Of a stretch of DNA of 51,158 bases, positions 35,900 through 44,690 are shown piece by piece. Where the stretch lies: NCBI GenBank assembly GCA_048393175.1, contig DBFJJM010000006.1, forward strand, positions 1 to 51,158, given 5' to 3'. Position 1 is the first letter of the stretch. Every line of letters begins with the position of its first letter. The stretch comes from Merdicola sp048393175 (GTDB taxonomy: Bacteria; Bacillota; Clostridia; TANB77; CAG-508). The notes below the pieces were generated by a model. That model was given only the letters and a program-made list of their open reading frames with translations. It did no database searches and had not been told where the DNA came from. The position numbers and the translations under genes were made by a program.

Positions 35900-37076
35900 A
35901 TGAAAAAAGAAAGAGGAATTACATTAATTGCACTAGTAGTAACAATAATTGTGTTACTTATTCTGGCAGGTATAACGATAGCTATGGTAGTTGGGCAAAA
36001 TGGGATTTTCAAGAAAGCAGAAACAGCACAAAAAAAGACAACAGAATCACAAGAAATAGAGATAATAAAGTTATCTATGAATACCATTAGAACAAATGAT
36101 TGGGAGAATAAAGTAGTCAAAAAGCAATTCGTAACAGCAGGCGAATTAAAAACCGAAATAGAAAATAAAGGATATACAGTAGAGGTAAACGGAGGAAGTA
36201 ATTTGACTGTGAAATTTACCAATACAGGAAGTAGTGGGAACACCTATTTAGTTACCCAAGAGGGAAAAGTAAACAAGGAACAAACAGATACAAAATATGA
36301 AATTACAGAAGGAAGCAAAGAAGCTTCCTATTGGTATACAGATGGAAGCGGAACAATTATATGGTATGATACTGGGTCAGACCCTGTTCCAGATACTTTA
36401 GTAGTACCAAATAAAATTGGAAGTGAAGTAATAAAAAAAATTGGTGATTATGCTTTATGTGGGGGAAGACTAGAAAGAAACGAACAAGGAGTTATACAAG
36501 GAGGATTAGTAGAAGGAGAAGGAGAATTAGAAAAAGGCTGGTTAAATGGAATTTTTAGTGGTGCTACTTCTAAAGTAAAAAAAATAGTAGTATCCAGTGG
36601 GATAGAAGAAATAGGAAATTATGCTTTTTTTCGGGTGTGTTGAAACAATAAATATCTATCTTCCAGATACTATAAACAACATTGGAGAAGCGGCTTTTTA
36701 TGGTTGTTTGAAATTAAATGATTTACCGAATAATATTTCTAATTTTAGTAATGCTATATTTTCTAGTTGTAGTGCATTAACTGATGTAGTAGTACCAAGT
36801 AATATAGGAACAATAAATTCCTCTTCTTTCGATTGGTGTAGACAACTTAAAACAGTGACAATATCAGAGGGAACAACTGTTATTGAAGGAGAGGGTTTCA
36901 ATTGTTGCAGAGAATTAACTAATGTAATTATACCAAATAGTATGGTAAAAATAGAAAATACTGCATTTTCAAATTGTGATATATTAACAAAAATCTATTT
37001 TAAGAAAGGTATTAATAGTATACCAGTAGGACAACCATGGGGAGCAATTAATGCAACGGTAATAGAAATAGAGTAA
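35900..37076 (+). CDS. Pilin-like signal plus BspA-type leucine-rich repeat protein, needs a +1 frameshift at CGG
   Basis: N-terminus KKERGITLIALVVTIIVLLILAGITIAMV is a type IV prepilin-like signal and hydrophobic helix; the mature +5 Glu is replaced by Ala. A spacer follows, then LRR_5 (BspA-like) repeats from about residue 165. Zero frame runs to GNYAFF, meets CGG (36632-36634) and stops at TGA 36641. Skipping C36632 gives AFFGCVETINIYLPDTINNIG, the exact repeat consensus, and the frame continues to 37076. The restored product has about 391 residues with repeats AFYGCLKLND, IFSSCSALTD, SFDWCRQLKT, GFNCCRELTN and AFSNCDILTK. Probably a surface-exposed adhesin-like protein. It has AGGAGG before ATG and its own terminator. 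Confidence 0.85.
36632..36634 (+). other. CGG +1 frameshift site in the leucine-rich-repeat gene
   Basis: Zero frame: TTT TTT CGG GTG TGT TGA. Skipping C gives TTT TTT GGG TGT GTT GAA. The zero-frame stop follows after two further codons. A T run precedes the site, but the extra base is the C. Confidence 0.8.
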
Positions 37077-37078
37077 AA

Positions 37079-37120
37079 AGAAAGATACTAGTTTACTTAT
37101 ATAAATTAGTATCTTTTCTA
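37079..37120 (+). terminator. Terminator of the leucine-rich-repeat gene
   Basis: AAAGATACTA (37081-37090) and TAGTATCTTT (37107-37116) with a 16-base loop, followed by TCTATTT. Confidence 0.7.
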
Positions 37121-37134
37121 TTTGGTCATAAATC

Positions 37135-37188
37135 TTGACAAAATGCATATAATATATTAATATATGAGCATATAATCATATATTAATA
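37135..37188 (+). promoter_or_regulatory. Promoter and ArsR-type operator of the metal operon
   Basis: TTGACA (37135-37140) and TAATAT (37158-37163) are 17 bases apart. A perfect 13-base inverted repeat (TATTAATATATGA at 37155-37167 and TCATATATTAATA at 37176-37188, 8-base spacer) covers the -10 and the start point. This is the layout of ArsR/SmtB operators, so the downstream regulator most likely represses its own operon and is released by metal. Confidence 0.85.
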
Positions 37189-37201
37189 AAAGGAGGAACA
37201 T

Positions 37202-37561
37202 ATGAAAGAAAAAGAATGGATTTGTGGAGAGAATTGTCCACACGATATAAAAATTAATCAAGTGAAATTAAATGAAGTGACAAGAGAGGAATTATTTAAA
37301 ATAACAAATATTTTTAAACTTTTTTCGGATGAAACAAGACTTCGAATGATATGTTCTTTATTAAAAGAAGAATTATGTGTTTGTGATTTATGTGAATTAT
37401 TAAAGCTGAATCAATCTACTGTTTCACATCAATTACAATTGCTACGAACCAATCATTTAGTAAAATATAGAAGAGAAGGAAAGCAAATTTTTTATAGTTT
37501 GCAAGATGAACATGTAGAAAAGATGATACAAATAGCATTAGCTCATAGTAAGGAGGAGTAG
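37202..37561 (+). CDS. ArsR/SmtB-family metal-sensing repressor (CadC-like)
   Basis: A 119-residue winged-helix repressor. The sensor helix shows ELCVCDLCELL (the CxC metal site, about residues 59-69), and the recognition helix is LNQSTVSHQLQLLRTNHLVKYRREGKQIFYSL. An extra N-terminal ICGENCPHD supplies further cysteines, as in CadC. It precedes a heavy-metal P-type ATPase by three bases, so its inducer is probably Cd, Zn or Pb. The palindrome upstream is its likely operator. Confidence 0.93.
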   Translation: MKEKEWICGENCPHDIKINQVKLNEVTREELFKITNIFKLFSDETRLRMICSLLKEELCVCDLCELLKLNQSTVSHQLQLLRTNHLVKYRREGKQIFYSLQDEHVEKMIQIALAHSKEE

Positions 37562-37564
37562 TAA

Positions 37565-39433
37565 ATGAGTTGTGATTGTTGTGGAGAAAATACAAGCTGT
37601 CAGAAAAAAATAGATAAGAAACAAGAGAAAAAAGAAAAAAGAAATCTTTTGTTATACCTTCTTTCTATTGGTATCTTTATTCTTACTTTTGTACCAATAT
37701 TAGAGACGTTTCGTATTATACTCTATTTACTGGTGGTTCTAATAGCAGGATATGATTTATTATATAGTGGAGTGAAAAACTTATTCCATTTTCAATTTAA
37801 AGAAGATACGTTAATGACGATTGCCGTGATTGCTGCTTTTATCTTAGGAGAATTTCCAGAAAGTTGTATGGTAGTGTTATTATTCAAACTAGGAGAGTTT
37901 TTAGAGGATAGAGCAGTACAAAGGTCCCAGAAAAACATTGAAGACATTGTAGAAATAAAGGCAAACGAAGCAAATTTAATACAAGAGGATAGTATCAAAA
38001 TAGTAAAAGTAGAAGAGTTAAGACCAGGTGATACAATTTTAATTAAACCAGGAGAAAAAGTGCCAGTAGATTGTAATGTAATAAAAGGAGAATCTAATAT
38101 AGATACTTCTGCGGTTACAGGAGAAAGCAAACTATTAGAAGTAAAAGAAGGGCAAGATATGTTGTCAGGAAGTGTCAATATGACGAGTGCAATTACTTGT
38201 GAGGTGATTCGTGATTTTGCTCATTCTACTGCTTCTCAAATTATAGATTTGGTATATGAAGCAACCAATAATAAAGGAAAAACAGAAACTTTGATTACAC
38301 GTTTTTCTAAAATCTATACTCCTACTGTTATTATGATTGCTCTACTGATTGCAATTATTCCTCTTTTTATGGGATTCGATAGTAAAGTATGGATAATGAG
38401 AGCGTTATTCTTTTTAGTGGCATCTTGCCCTTGTAGCTTAGTCATTTCCATTCCCCTTTCTTTCTTTTCTTGTGTGGGTGCTATTTCGAAAAAGGGGTTG
38501 ATTATAAAAGGAACAAAACATGTAGAAGAATTAGCAAAAGTAGATACTATTTGTTTAGATAAAACAGGGACGATTACCACAGGAAAAATGACAATTGATA
38601 AATTTGAAATAATAGGTGATATAGAAAAAGAAAAAGCACTATCTTATTTATCTAGCTTAGAAGCATTATCTAACCATCCAATTGCTTCTGCAATTGAAAA
38701 GATAGCTCCTAATATACAAACGTATGAAGTAATCAATCAAAAGGAGATACCAGGACATGGACTTTATGGAGAAATAGAAGAAAAGAAAGTAATGGTGGGA
38801 AATCAAAAACTAATGAAAAAGTATGGAGTAACAGAAGAGTTAGAAAAAGAAGGGGCTATTTATTTAGCAGTAGAAGGAAAAATAGTGGCCTATTGTACCT
38901 TAAAAGAAGAAATACGTAAAGATAGTAAACAGATGGTAGAAGAATTAAAAAAGATGCAAGTTAGCAATCTTTTGATGTTAACTGGTGACCATAAAGTACA
39001 AGCAGAAAAAGTAGCAAAGGAAGTAGGAATCAAATCTATTTATTCAGGGCTTCTTCCACAAGAAAAGATGAAAGTGGTACAGCAACAAAAACAAAAACAT
39101 CATGTTATTTTTATAGGAGATGGAATTAACGATAGTCCTGTTTTAGCAACATCTCATTTTGGTATTTCAATGGGAGAAGGAACCCAAATAGCAAACAATA
39201 CAGCAGATGCAATTTTACTTTCCAACAGACTAGGTATTCTTCCTAAGTGCATTCAAATTGCTCGAAAGAGTATGAATATTATTCGTTTTAATATTAGCGT
39301 TTCACTTTTTATAAAGTTTGTTGTACTGTTTTTGGGATTTATTGGATTTGCTCCAATATGGGCAGCTATTTTAGCGGATACAGGAGTAACACTACTTACT
39401 GTACTTAATTCACTTCGTATCTTTCAAGAATAG
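37565..39433 (+). CDS. Zn/Cd/Pb-exporting P1B-type ATPase (CadA/ZntA family)
   Basis: A heavy-metal efflux pump driven by ATP. A short Cys-rich N-terminus (SCDCCGENTSCQKK) replaces the usual ferredoxin-like metal-binding domain. Transmembrane helices, TGES (VTGESKLLE), the metal-binding CPC in VASCPCSLVIS, the phosphorylation site DKTGTIT (about residue 335) and GDGINDSP are intact. 622 residues. CPC with Ser after it is the Zn/Cd class. Cotranscribed with the ArsR-type repressor. Confidence 0.94.
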   Translation: MSCDCCGENTSCQKKIDKKQEKKEKRNLLLYLLSIGIFILTFVPILETFRIILYLLVVLIAGYDLLYSGVKNLFHFQFKEDTLMTIAVIAAFILGEFPESCMVVLLFKLGEFLEDRAVQRSQKNIEDIVEIKANEANLIQEDSIKIVKVEELRPGDTILIKPGEKVPVDCNVIKGESNIDTSAVTGESKLLEVKEGQDMLSGSVNMTSAITCEVIRDFAHSTASQIIDLVYEATNNKGKTETLITRFSKIYTPTVIMIALLIAIIPLFMGFDSKVWIMRALFFLVASCPCSLVISIPLSFFSCVGAISKKGLIIKGTKHVEELAKVDTICLDKTGTITTGKMTIDKFEIIGDIEKEKALSYLSSLEALSNHPIASAIEKIAPNIQTYEVINQKEIPGHGLYGEIEEKKVMVGNQKLMKKYGVTEELEKEGAIYLAVEGKIVAYCTLKEEIRKDSKQMVEELKKMQVSNLLMLTGDHKVQAEKVAKEVGIKSIYSGLLPQEKMKVVQQQKQKHHVIFIGDGINDSPVLATSHFGISMGEGTQIANNTADAILLSNRLGILPKCIQIARKSMNIIRFNISVSLFIKFVVLFLGFIGFAPIWAAILADTGVTLLTVLNSLRIFQE

Positions 39434-39483
39434 AAATTAAAATAACTAAAATTAGCTAATTTAAGAGAAGAAAGAAAAAGAAG

Positions 39484-39539
39484 ATAAGAGAAAATTCGGT
39501 TTAAATTTAGAAATAAGTTTAAACCGAATTTTCTCTTAT
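39484..39539. repeat. 22-base perfect inverted repeat
   Basis: Arms at 39484-39505 and 39518-39539 are exact reverse complements, with a 12-base loop. There is no clear T tract on either side, so it is not a standard terminator, though it lies 50 bases after the ATPase and may still end transcription or protect the 3' end. Confidence 0.8.
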
Positions 39540-39698
39540 GAATTCTATTATTGTAAAAAATAGGTTTTTTTGATATAATACAAAAATGGACAAAAAGTTG
39601 CTTTTTATACCTTACAGGTAGCAAATAGTATAAGTAAGTATAAAAAATAGGCTTTAGAAAAATAGGACAAACAAAAATTGTTGAGAGGTAGTTGTAAG

Positions 39699-41019
39699 AT
39701 GGAATACAAAGAAAATAACAAGAAAAAAAGGATTGCTTTTTATACACTTCGGTTGTAAAGTAAATCAATATGAGACAAATGGAATGATAGAACAATTTTT
39801 AAAAAACGGCTATGAGTTAGTAGAATGGAAGGATAAAGCCGATATTTATGTTGTTAATACCTGTACGGTTACGAATATGTCTGAGCGTAAATCAAGACAG
39901 GCGTTAAGACATGCCAAACAGATAAACAAAAATTCTCTTGTAGTGGCAGTTGGATGTTATGTACAAGTAGCCAAAGAACAATTAGAAACTATGCCAGAAA
40001 TTGATATTGTTTTAGGAACAAATGAAAAGAAACAAATTGTTGAAGTGATAGAAGAATATAAAAAAGGAAAAGAGGAAGAACAAGTCCTTTCTGATGTAAT
40101 GAACCAAAAAGAATTTCAAGATTTTGGGGTAGTCACCTACACAGAAAAAACAAGAGCAGTGATTAAAATACAAGATGGGTGTGACCGTTTTTGTAGTTAT
40201 TGTATTATTCCGTATGCAAGAGGAAGAGTAAGAAGTAGAAAAAAAGAAAATGTGATACAGGAAGTAGAAAAAATGGTGCAAAAGGGAATTCAAGAAATTG
40301 TATTAACTGGAATTCATCTTGCTTCCTATGGTAAGGATTTTAAACAAGAATATAGTTTAATTGATTTATTAGAAGAATTAAATAAAGTAGAAGGAATCAA
40401 AAGAATTCGTTTAGGTTCTTTAGAGCCTACTTTTATGACAGAACAATTTGTAGAAAGACTTAGTAAGTTACAACCTATTTGTGACCATTTTCATTTATCT
40501 TTACAAAGTGGATGTAATGAAACTTTGAAGAGAATGAATAGACATTATACAGTAGAAGAATTTGAAGAGATTGTAATAAGATTAAGAAAAGTATATCCGC
40601 ACTGTGCACTAACAACAGATATTATTGTAGGATTTCCGCAAGAGACCCAAGAGGAGTTTCAAAAAACTTATGAATTTTTAGAAAGAATTGCTTTTTATAA
40701 AATGCATGTGTTTGCTTATTCTCCGAGAAAAGGAACGAAGGCTGCCACGATGCCGAACCAAGTCGAATCTTTTATCAAACAACAAAGAAGTAACAGATTA
40801 CTTGACCTATCAAATCAAAACCAAACAAAACAAAATGAACAAGTAGTAGGACAACAAGTACAAGTATTATTTGAAGAAAAAAAAGCAAATACCTATCAAG
40901 GACATACTACTAATTATATGGAAGTGAAAGTACCATCCGAAGTATCTTTAGAAAACCAAATCAAACAAGTTCAAATAATAGGAAAAGAAGGGCTTGTTTT
41001 AATAGGAAAATGCATTTGA
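39699..41019 (+). CDS. mtaB: MtaB-type tRNA methylthiotransferase, needs a +1 frameshift at CGG
   Basis: Radical-SAM enzyme that methylthiolates t6A37 in tRNAs. The frame from ATG 39699 (GAGAGG upstream) encodes MEYKENNKKKRIAFYTL, then CGG (39750-39752), TTG and TAA. Skipping C39750 gives AFYTLGCKVNQYETNGMIE, the invariant family start whose Cys is a ligand of the first iron-sulfur cluster; the frame then runs to 41019. The product has about 439 residues, the normal length: UPF0004 domain, radical-SAM CDRFCSYC at about 161-168, TRAM-like C-terminus. Without the shift only an internal ATG at 39733, out of the family N-terminus, would be available. Confidence 0.93.
39750..39752 (+). other. CGG +1 frameshift site in mtaB
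   Basis: Zero frame: ACA CTT CGG TTG TAA. Skipping C gives ACA CTT GGT TGT AAA GTA. The site is only 18 codons into the gene, and the zero-frame stop is two codons later. Confidence 0.85.
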
Positions 41020-41075
41020 CACAGAATTGAAACAAAATTGTCACGAAAATGTTATTAAAAAAAGAAACACACCTC

Positions 41076-41104
41076 TTGCTATCTTTGGGAAATTGTAGTA
41101 TAAA
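41076..41104 (+). promoter_or_regulatory. Promoter of the small repeat-containing protein
   Basis: TTGCTA, 17 bases, TATAAA, about 40 bases before ATG 41146. Confidence 0.55.
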
Positions 41105-41145
41105 TGAAGTGAAGTTTGTTTAATAACACAAAGGAGGAAATAAAA

Positions 41146-41409
41146 ATGGAGAATGAAGAAATAAAGGGAGTAAATGGGGAAGGAACACAATTTAATTTAC
41201 CAGAAAAAATTCATCCTTGGACAAAGGTAAAACAATTTTTATTTAAAGAAATTAAAGTAGAGTTAACTCCTCATCAACAAAAAATAGAGCAAGAAATAAA
41301 TGATTTCTTATATCAAGAAGTTACTTGGCAAAAAGTAAAAGATTTCTTCCTACAAGACGTTACTTTTGGGAAAAAGAAACAACCAGTAAAACAAGAAGTA
41401 AAATTATAA
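41146..41409 (+). CDS. Small protein with an internal duplication
   Basis: An 87-residue protein with no recognised family. Two similar segments, HPWTKVKQFLFKEIKVEL (about residues 24-41) and VTWQKVKDFFLQDVTFGK (about 61-78), share W-x-K-V-K-x-F-x-x-(K/Q)-(E/D)-(I/V). They may be amphipathic helix-strand units. The tail is Lys-rich. A perfect AGGAGG precedes ATG 41146. It has its own promoter and terminator, so it is a stand-alone, probably well-expressed small gene. Confidence 0.75.
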   Translation: MENEEIKGVNGEGTQFNLPEKIHPWTKVKQFLFKEIKVELTPHQQKIEQEINDFLYQEVTWQKVKDFFLQDVTFGKKKQPVKQEVKL

Positions 41410-41431
41410 TAAAGTCAATTAGAAGAATTAG

Positions 41432-41460
41432 AAAAGAATACTTGAAAAGTATTCTTTTTT
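41432..41460 (+). terminator. Terminator after the small protein gene
   Basis: AAAAGAATACTT / AAGTATTCTTTT, 12-base perfect arms with a 3-base loop and a T tail. Confidence 0.9.
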
Positions 41461-41499
41461 GTTATAAAATACCTATGGTCGTTCTAGCGACTAAAATTG

Positions 41500-41514
41500 T
41501 GCGAACTTTTCGCA
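41500..41514. promoter_or_regulatory. Small dyad in the gap leader
   Basis: TGCGAA and TTCGCA with a 3-base loop, ten bases before the gap ribosome binding site (GGAGG). It might be an operator or a leader hairpin; no gap regulator is seen in the window. Confidence 0.35.
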
Positions 41515-41534
41515 AAAGAATGGAGGAATTTTAA

Positions 41535-42542
41535 ATGTCAATTAAAGTTGGTATTAACGGATTCGGAAGAATTGGAAATTTAGCTTTCCAAGCAGCACTG
41601 GAAAAAGGTGAGGAAGTAGAAGTGGTAGCAATCAATGACCCTTTTATTACAGCAGACTATATGGCATATATGACAAAATATGATTCAGTACATGGAAGAT
41701 TTCAAGGTACAGTAGAAGAAAAAGAAGGAACTTTAGTGGTAAATGGAAAAGAAATAAAAGTATATAATGAAATGGACCCACATAATATCCCTTGGGGAAA
41801 AGAGGGAGTAGAATATGTATTAGAATGTTCAGGTGTCTTTACTACTTTAGAAAAAGCACAGGCTCATATAGAAGCAGGTGCAAAGAAAGTATTAATTAGT
41901 GCACCTTCTAAAGATGCTCCTATGTTTGTTATGGGGGTAAATAATCAAACATATGACCCTAGTATGAATATTATTTCTAACGCATCTTGTACGACAAACT
42001 GTTTAGCACCACTTGCTAAAGTAGTTCATGACCATTTTGGAATTAAAGATGGATTAATGACAACAGTACATAGTACAACAGCTACTCAAAAAACAGTAGA
42101 TGGAGCTTCTAAAAAAGATTGGCGTGGAGGACGTGCTGCTGGAGTGAATATTATTCCTTCTTCTACAGGAGCGGCTAAAGCAGTTGGCAAAGTAATTCCA
42201 GATTTAAATGGAAAATTAACAGGTATGGCATTTCGTGTTCCAACAGTAGATGTTTCTGTTGTGGATTTAACTTGTAATTTAGAAAAACCTGCTACTTATG
42301 AAGAGATTTGTAAAGTTGTAAAACAAGCATCAGAAAACGAAATGAAAGGTATTATAGAATATGTAGAAGAAGATGTGGTTTCTTCTGATTTTATTAATGA
42401 TGCACATACCTCTATATTCGATGCAAAAGCAGGAATTCAATTAACAGATACATTTGTAAAATTAGTAGCATGGTATGATAATGAATGGGGTTATGCCCAT
42501 AAGTTAGTAGATTTAGCTTGTTATGTTTCTACTAAAAAATAA
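41535..42542 (+). CDS. gap: Glyceraldehyde-3-phosphate dehydrogenase
   Basis: Glycolytic NAD-dependent enzyme. The N-terminal Rossmann motif INGFGRIGN is present, the catalytic Cys152 is in SNASCTTNCLAPLAK, and the C-terminal WYDNEWGYAHKLVDL is intact. 335 residues. First of a run gap-pgk-tpiA-gpmI, each preceded by a good ribosome binding site. Confidence 0.98.
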   Translation: MSIKVGINGFGRIGNLAFQAALEKGEEVEVVAINDPFITADYMAYMTKYDSVHGRFQGTVEEKEGTLVVNGKEIKVYNEMDPHNIPWGKEGVEYVLECSGVFTTLEKAQAHIEAGAKKVLISAPSKDAPMFVMGVNNQTYDPSMNIISNASCTTNCLAPLAKVVHDHFGIKDGLMTTVHSTTATQKTVDGASKKDWRGGRAAGVNIIPSSTGAAKAVGKVIPDLNGKLTGMAFRVPTVDVSVVDLTCNLEKPATYEEICKVVKQASENEMKGIIEYVEEDVVSSDFINDAHTSIFDAKAGIQLTDTFVKLVAWYDNEWGYAHKLVDLACYVSTKK

Positions 42543-42548
42543 ACAAAA

Positions 42549-42573
42549 AGAGGCAGGAAAGCCCCCTGCCTCT
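42549..42573. terminator. GC-rich hairpin after gap
   Basis: AGAGGCAGG / CCTGCCTCT, nine-base perfect arms with a 7-base loop, directly after the gap stop. The plus strand lacks a T tract, while the minus strand would have one. It may act as an mRNA 3' stabiliser between gap and pgk. Confidence 0.6.
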
Positions 42574-42597
42574 CAAACCTGTATTAGATAAGCAAAG

Positions 42598-42646
42598 TAA
42601 GGGTTACCTATCCGGCATAGAGTTCTTGCCTGATAGGCAACCCTTA
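42598..42646. repeat. Long imperfect hairpin between gap and pgk
   Basis: TAAGGGTT.CCTATC.GGC on the left pairs with GCC.GATAGG.AACCCTTA on the right (17 pairs, two mismatches, 11-base loop). It is far more GC-rich than the neighbourhood. Together with the hairpin at 42549 it fills the 126-base gap-pgk spacer. Confidence 0.65.
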
Positions 42647-42668
42647 CAAAAGAAGGAGGAAAGAAAAA

Positions 42669-43853
42669 ATGGCAAAGAAGACGGTTCGTGATATGGATTT
42701 AAAAGGAAAGAAAGTTTTAGTAAGATGTGATTTTAATGTTCCACAAGAGGAGACTGGAAAAATTACTGACAATAGAAGAATTATAGCAGCTATACCAACC
42801 ATTCAATATTTATTAGACCAAAATTGTAAAGTGATTTTGTGTTCTCATTTAGGAAGACCAAATGGAGAAATAAAACCAGAATTTTCTTTAGCACCAGTAG
42901 CAGAAGAATTAGCAAAACAATTAGGAAAAAAAGTAGAATTAGCAAAAGATATTGTAGGAGAAGACGCTAAAAGACTTACTTCCCAAATGAAAGAAGGAGA
43001 AGTTGTTCTTTTAGAAAATGTTAGATTTGATAAAAGGGAAGAACAAAACGACCCAGAATTTAGCAAACAGCTTGCTAGTTTAGCACAAGTTTTTGTTAAT
43101 GATGCGTTTGGAACAGCTCATCGTGCACACTCTTCTACAACAGGGGTAGCTAGTTATCTTCCAGCAGTAAGTGGCTTTTTAATTGAAAAAGAATTAAACT
43201 TTTTAGGAGAAGCACTAAATCATCCGAAAAGACCTTTTGTTGCTATTTTGGGAGGAAAGAAAGTATCGGATAAAATTGGAGTTATCAATAGCCTATTAGA
43301 TAAAGTAGATACTCTAATGATTGGTGGAGCAATGGCCTATACCTTTTTTAAAGCAATGGGATATAATGTAGGAAATTCTATCTGTGAATTAGATAAATTA
43401 GACTTAGCAAGAGAATTAATGGAAAAGGCAAAACAAAAGGGAGTAAAATTTTTAATCCCAGTAGATACCAAAATTGGAAAAGAATTTAAGAAAGATACAG
43501 AAAGTAGAGTAGTAAGTTATAAAGAAATACCAGATGGTTGGGAAGGTTTTGATATTGGAACAGAAACGATTAAACTTTATCAAGAAGAACTAAAAAAAGC
43601 AAAAACTGTATTATGGAATGGACCTGTTGGATTATTTGAGTTTGACCAATTTGCACTAGGAACAAATGAGATTGCTAAAACATTAGCAGGGATTAATGCT
43701 ACTACTGTTATTGGTGGAGGAGATTCTGCAGCAGCCATCGAAAAAATAGGACTTTCTGATAAAATGACTCATATTTCTACAGGAGGAGGTGCTTCCTTAG
43801 AATTTATAGAAGGAAAAACGTTACCTGGTATAGATTGCTTACAAGATAAATAA
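42669..43853 (+). CDS. pgk: Phosphoglycerate kinase
   Basis: Makes ATP from 1,3-bisphosphoglycerate. Substrate-binding VLVRCDFNVP and SHLGRPNGE are at the N-terminus, the central FVAILGGKKVSDKIGVI and the C-terminal nucleotide-binding GGGDSAAAIEKIG...ISTGGGASLEFIEGKTLPGI are present. 394 residues, intact. Confidence 0.98.
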   Translation: MAKKTVRDMDLKGKKVLVRCDFNVPQEETGKITDNRRIIAAIPTIQYLLDQNCKVILCSHLGRPNGEIKPEFSLAPVAEELAKQLGKKVELAKDIVGEDAKRLTSQMKEGEVVLLENVRFDKREEQNDPEFSKQLASLAQVFVNDAFGTAHRAHSSTTGVASYLPAVSGFLIEKELNFLGEALNHPKRPFVAILGGKKVSDKIGVINSLLDKVDTLMIGGAMAYTFFKAMGYNVGNSICELDKLDLARELMEKAKQKGVKFLIPVDTKIGKEFKKDTESRVVSYKEIPDGWEGFDIGTETIKLYQEELKKAKTVLWNGPVGLFEFDQFALGTNEIAKTLAGINATTVIGGGDSAAAIEKIGLSDKMTHISTGGGASLEFIEGKTLPGIDCLQDK

Positions 43854-43887
43854 ATTGATAGTAAAGAAAAATAAAGGAGGAAGCATA

Positions 43888-44643
43888 ATGAGAAAAAAAG
43901 TAATTGCTGGTAATTGGAAAATGAATCTATTACCAAATGAAGCAATGAAATGTATTGAGGAATTAATTCCTTTGGTAAAAGAGACCGAAAATGAAGTTGT
44001 TTTGTGTGTTCCTTATACCGATTTATTCTATAGTTTACTTGCAGCACAAAATACAAATGTGAAAATTGGAGCTCAAAATATGCATTGGGAAGAAAAAGGA
44101 GCTTATACAGGAGAAATTTCTGGACCGATGTTAAAATCAATTGGAGTGGAATATATTATTATAGGGCATTCTGAAAGAAGACAATACTTTGCAGAAACAG
44201 ATGAAACAGTCAATAAAAAAATAAAGGCAGCCTTCCAATATGGACTAAAACCAATTGTCTGTGTTGGTGAAACATTAGAACAAAGAGAGTCAGGAAAAAC
44301 ATTAGAAGTGATTAAATCACAGACGAGACTTGCTTTAGAAGGGTTAGATAAAGAGCAAGTAGAAAATATCATTATTGCATATGAACCAATTTGGGCTATT
44401 GGAACAGGAAAAACAGCAACTTCTGAGGATGCTAATGATACCATCAAAGAGATTCGAAAAGAAATTTCCAATCTTTATGGAGAAGAAGTGGCAAAAAAAG
44501 TAATCATTCAATATGGAGGAAGTGTAAAATCTTCAAATGCAAGAGAATTATTTACAACTTCAGACATTGATGGTGGTTTAGTAGGAGGAGCAAGTTTAAA
44601 AGCAGAGGAATTTGCTAAAATTATAAATTATGATAAACAATAA
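43888..44643 (+). CDS. tpiA: Triosephosphate isomerase
   Basis: Interconverts dihydroxyacetone phosphate and glyceraldehyde 3-phosphate. VIAGNWKMN (Lys), the catalytic His in IGHSERRQ, the catalytic Glu in AYEPIWAIGTGKTA and the phosphate-binding YGGSVKSSN are intact. ATG 43888 follows GGAGG; the extension back to 43855 has no site. 251 residues. Confidence 0.98.
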   Translation: MRKKVIAGNWKMNLLPNEAMKCIEELIPLVKETENEVVLCVPYTDLFYSLLAAQNTNVKIGAQNMHWEEKGAYTGEISGPMLKSIGVEYIIIGHSERRQYFAETDETVNKKIKAAFQYGLKPIVCVGETLEQRESGKTLEVIKSQTRLALEGLDKEQVENIIIAYEPIWAIGTGKTATSEDANDTIKEIRKEISNLYGEEVAKKVIIQYGGSVKSSNARELFTTSDIDGGLVGGASLKAEEFAKIINYDKQ

Positions 44644-44690
44644 GAAAAGGTAAAAAATGAGGCAGAAAAGAAAAGGATGGTAATAAATTT

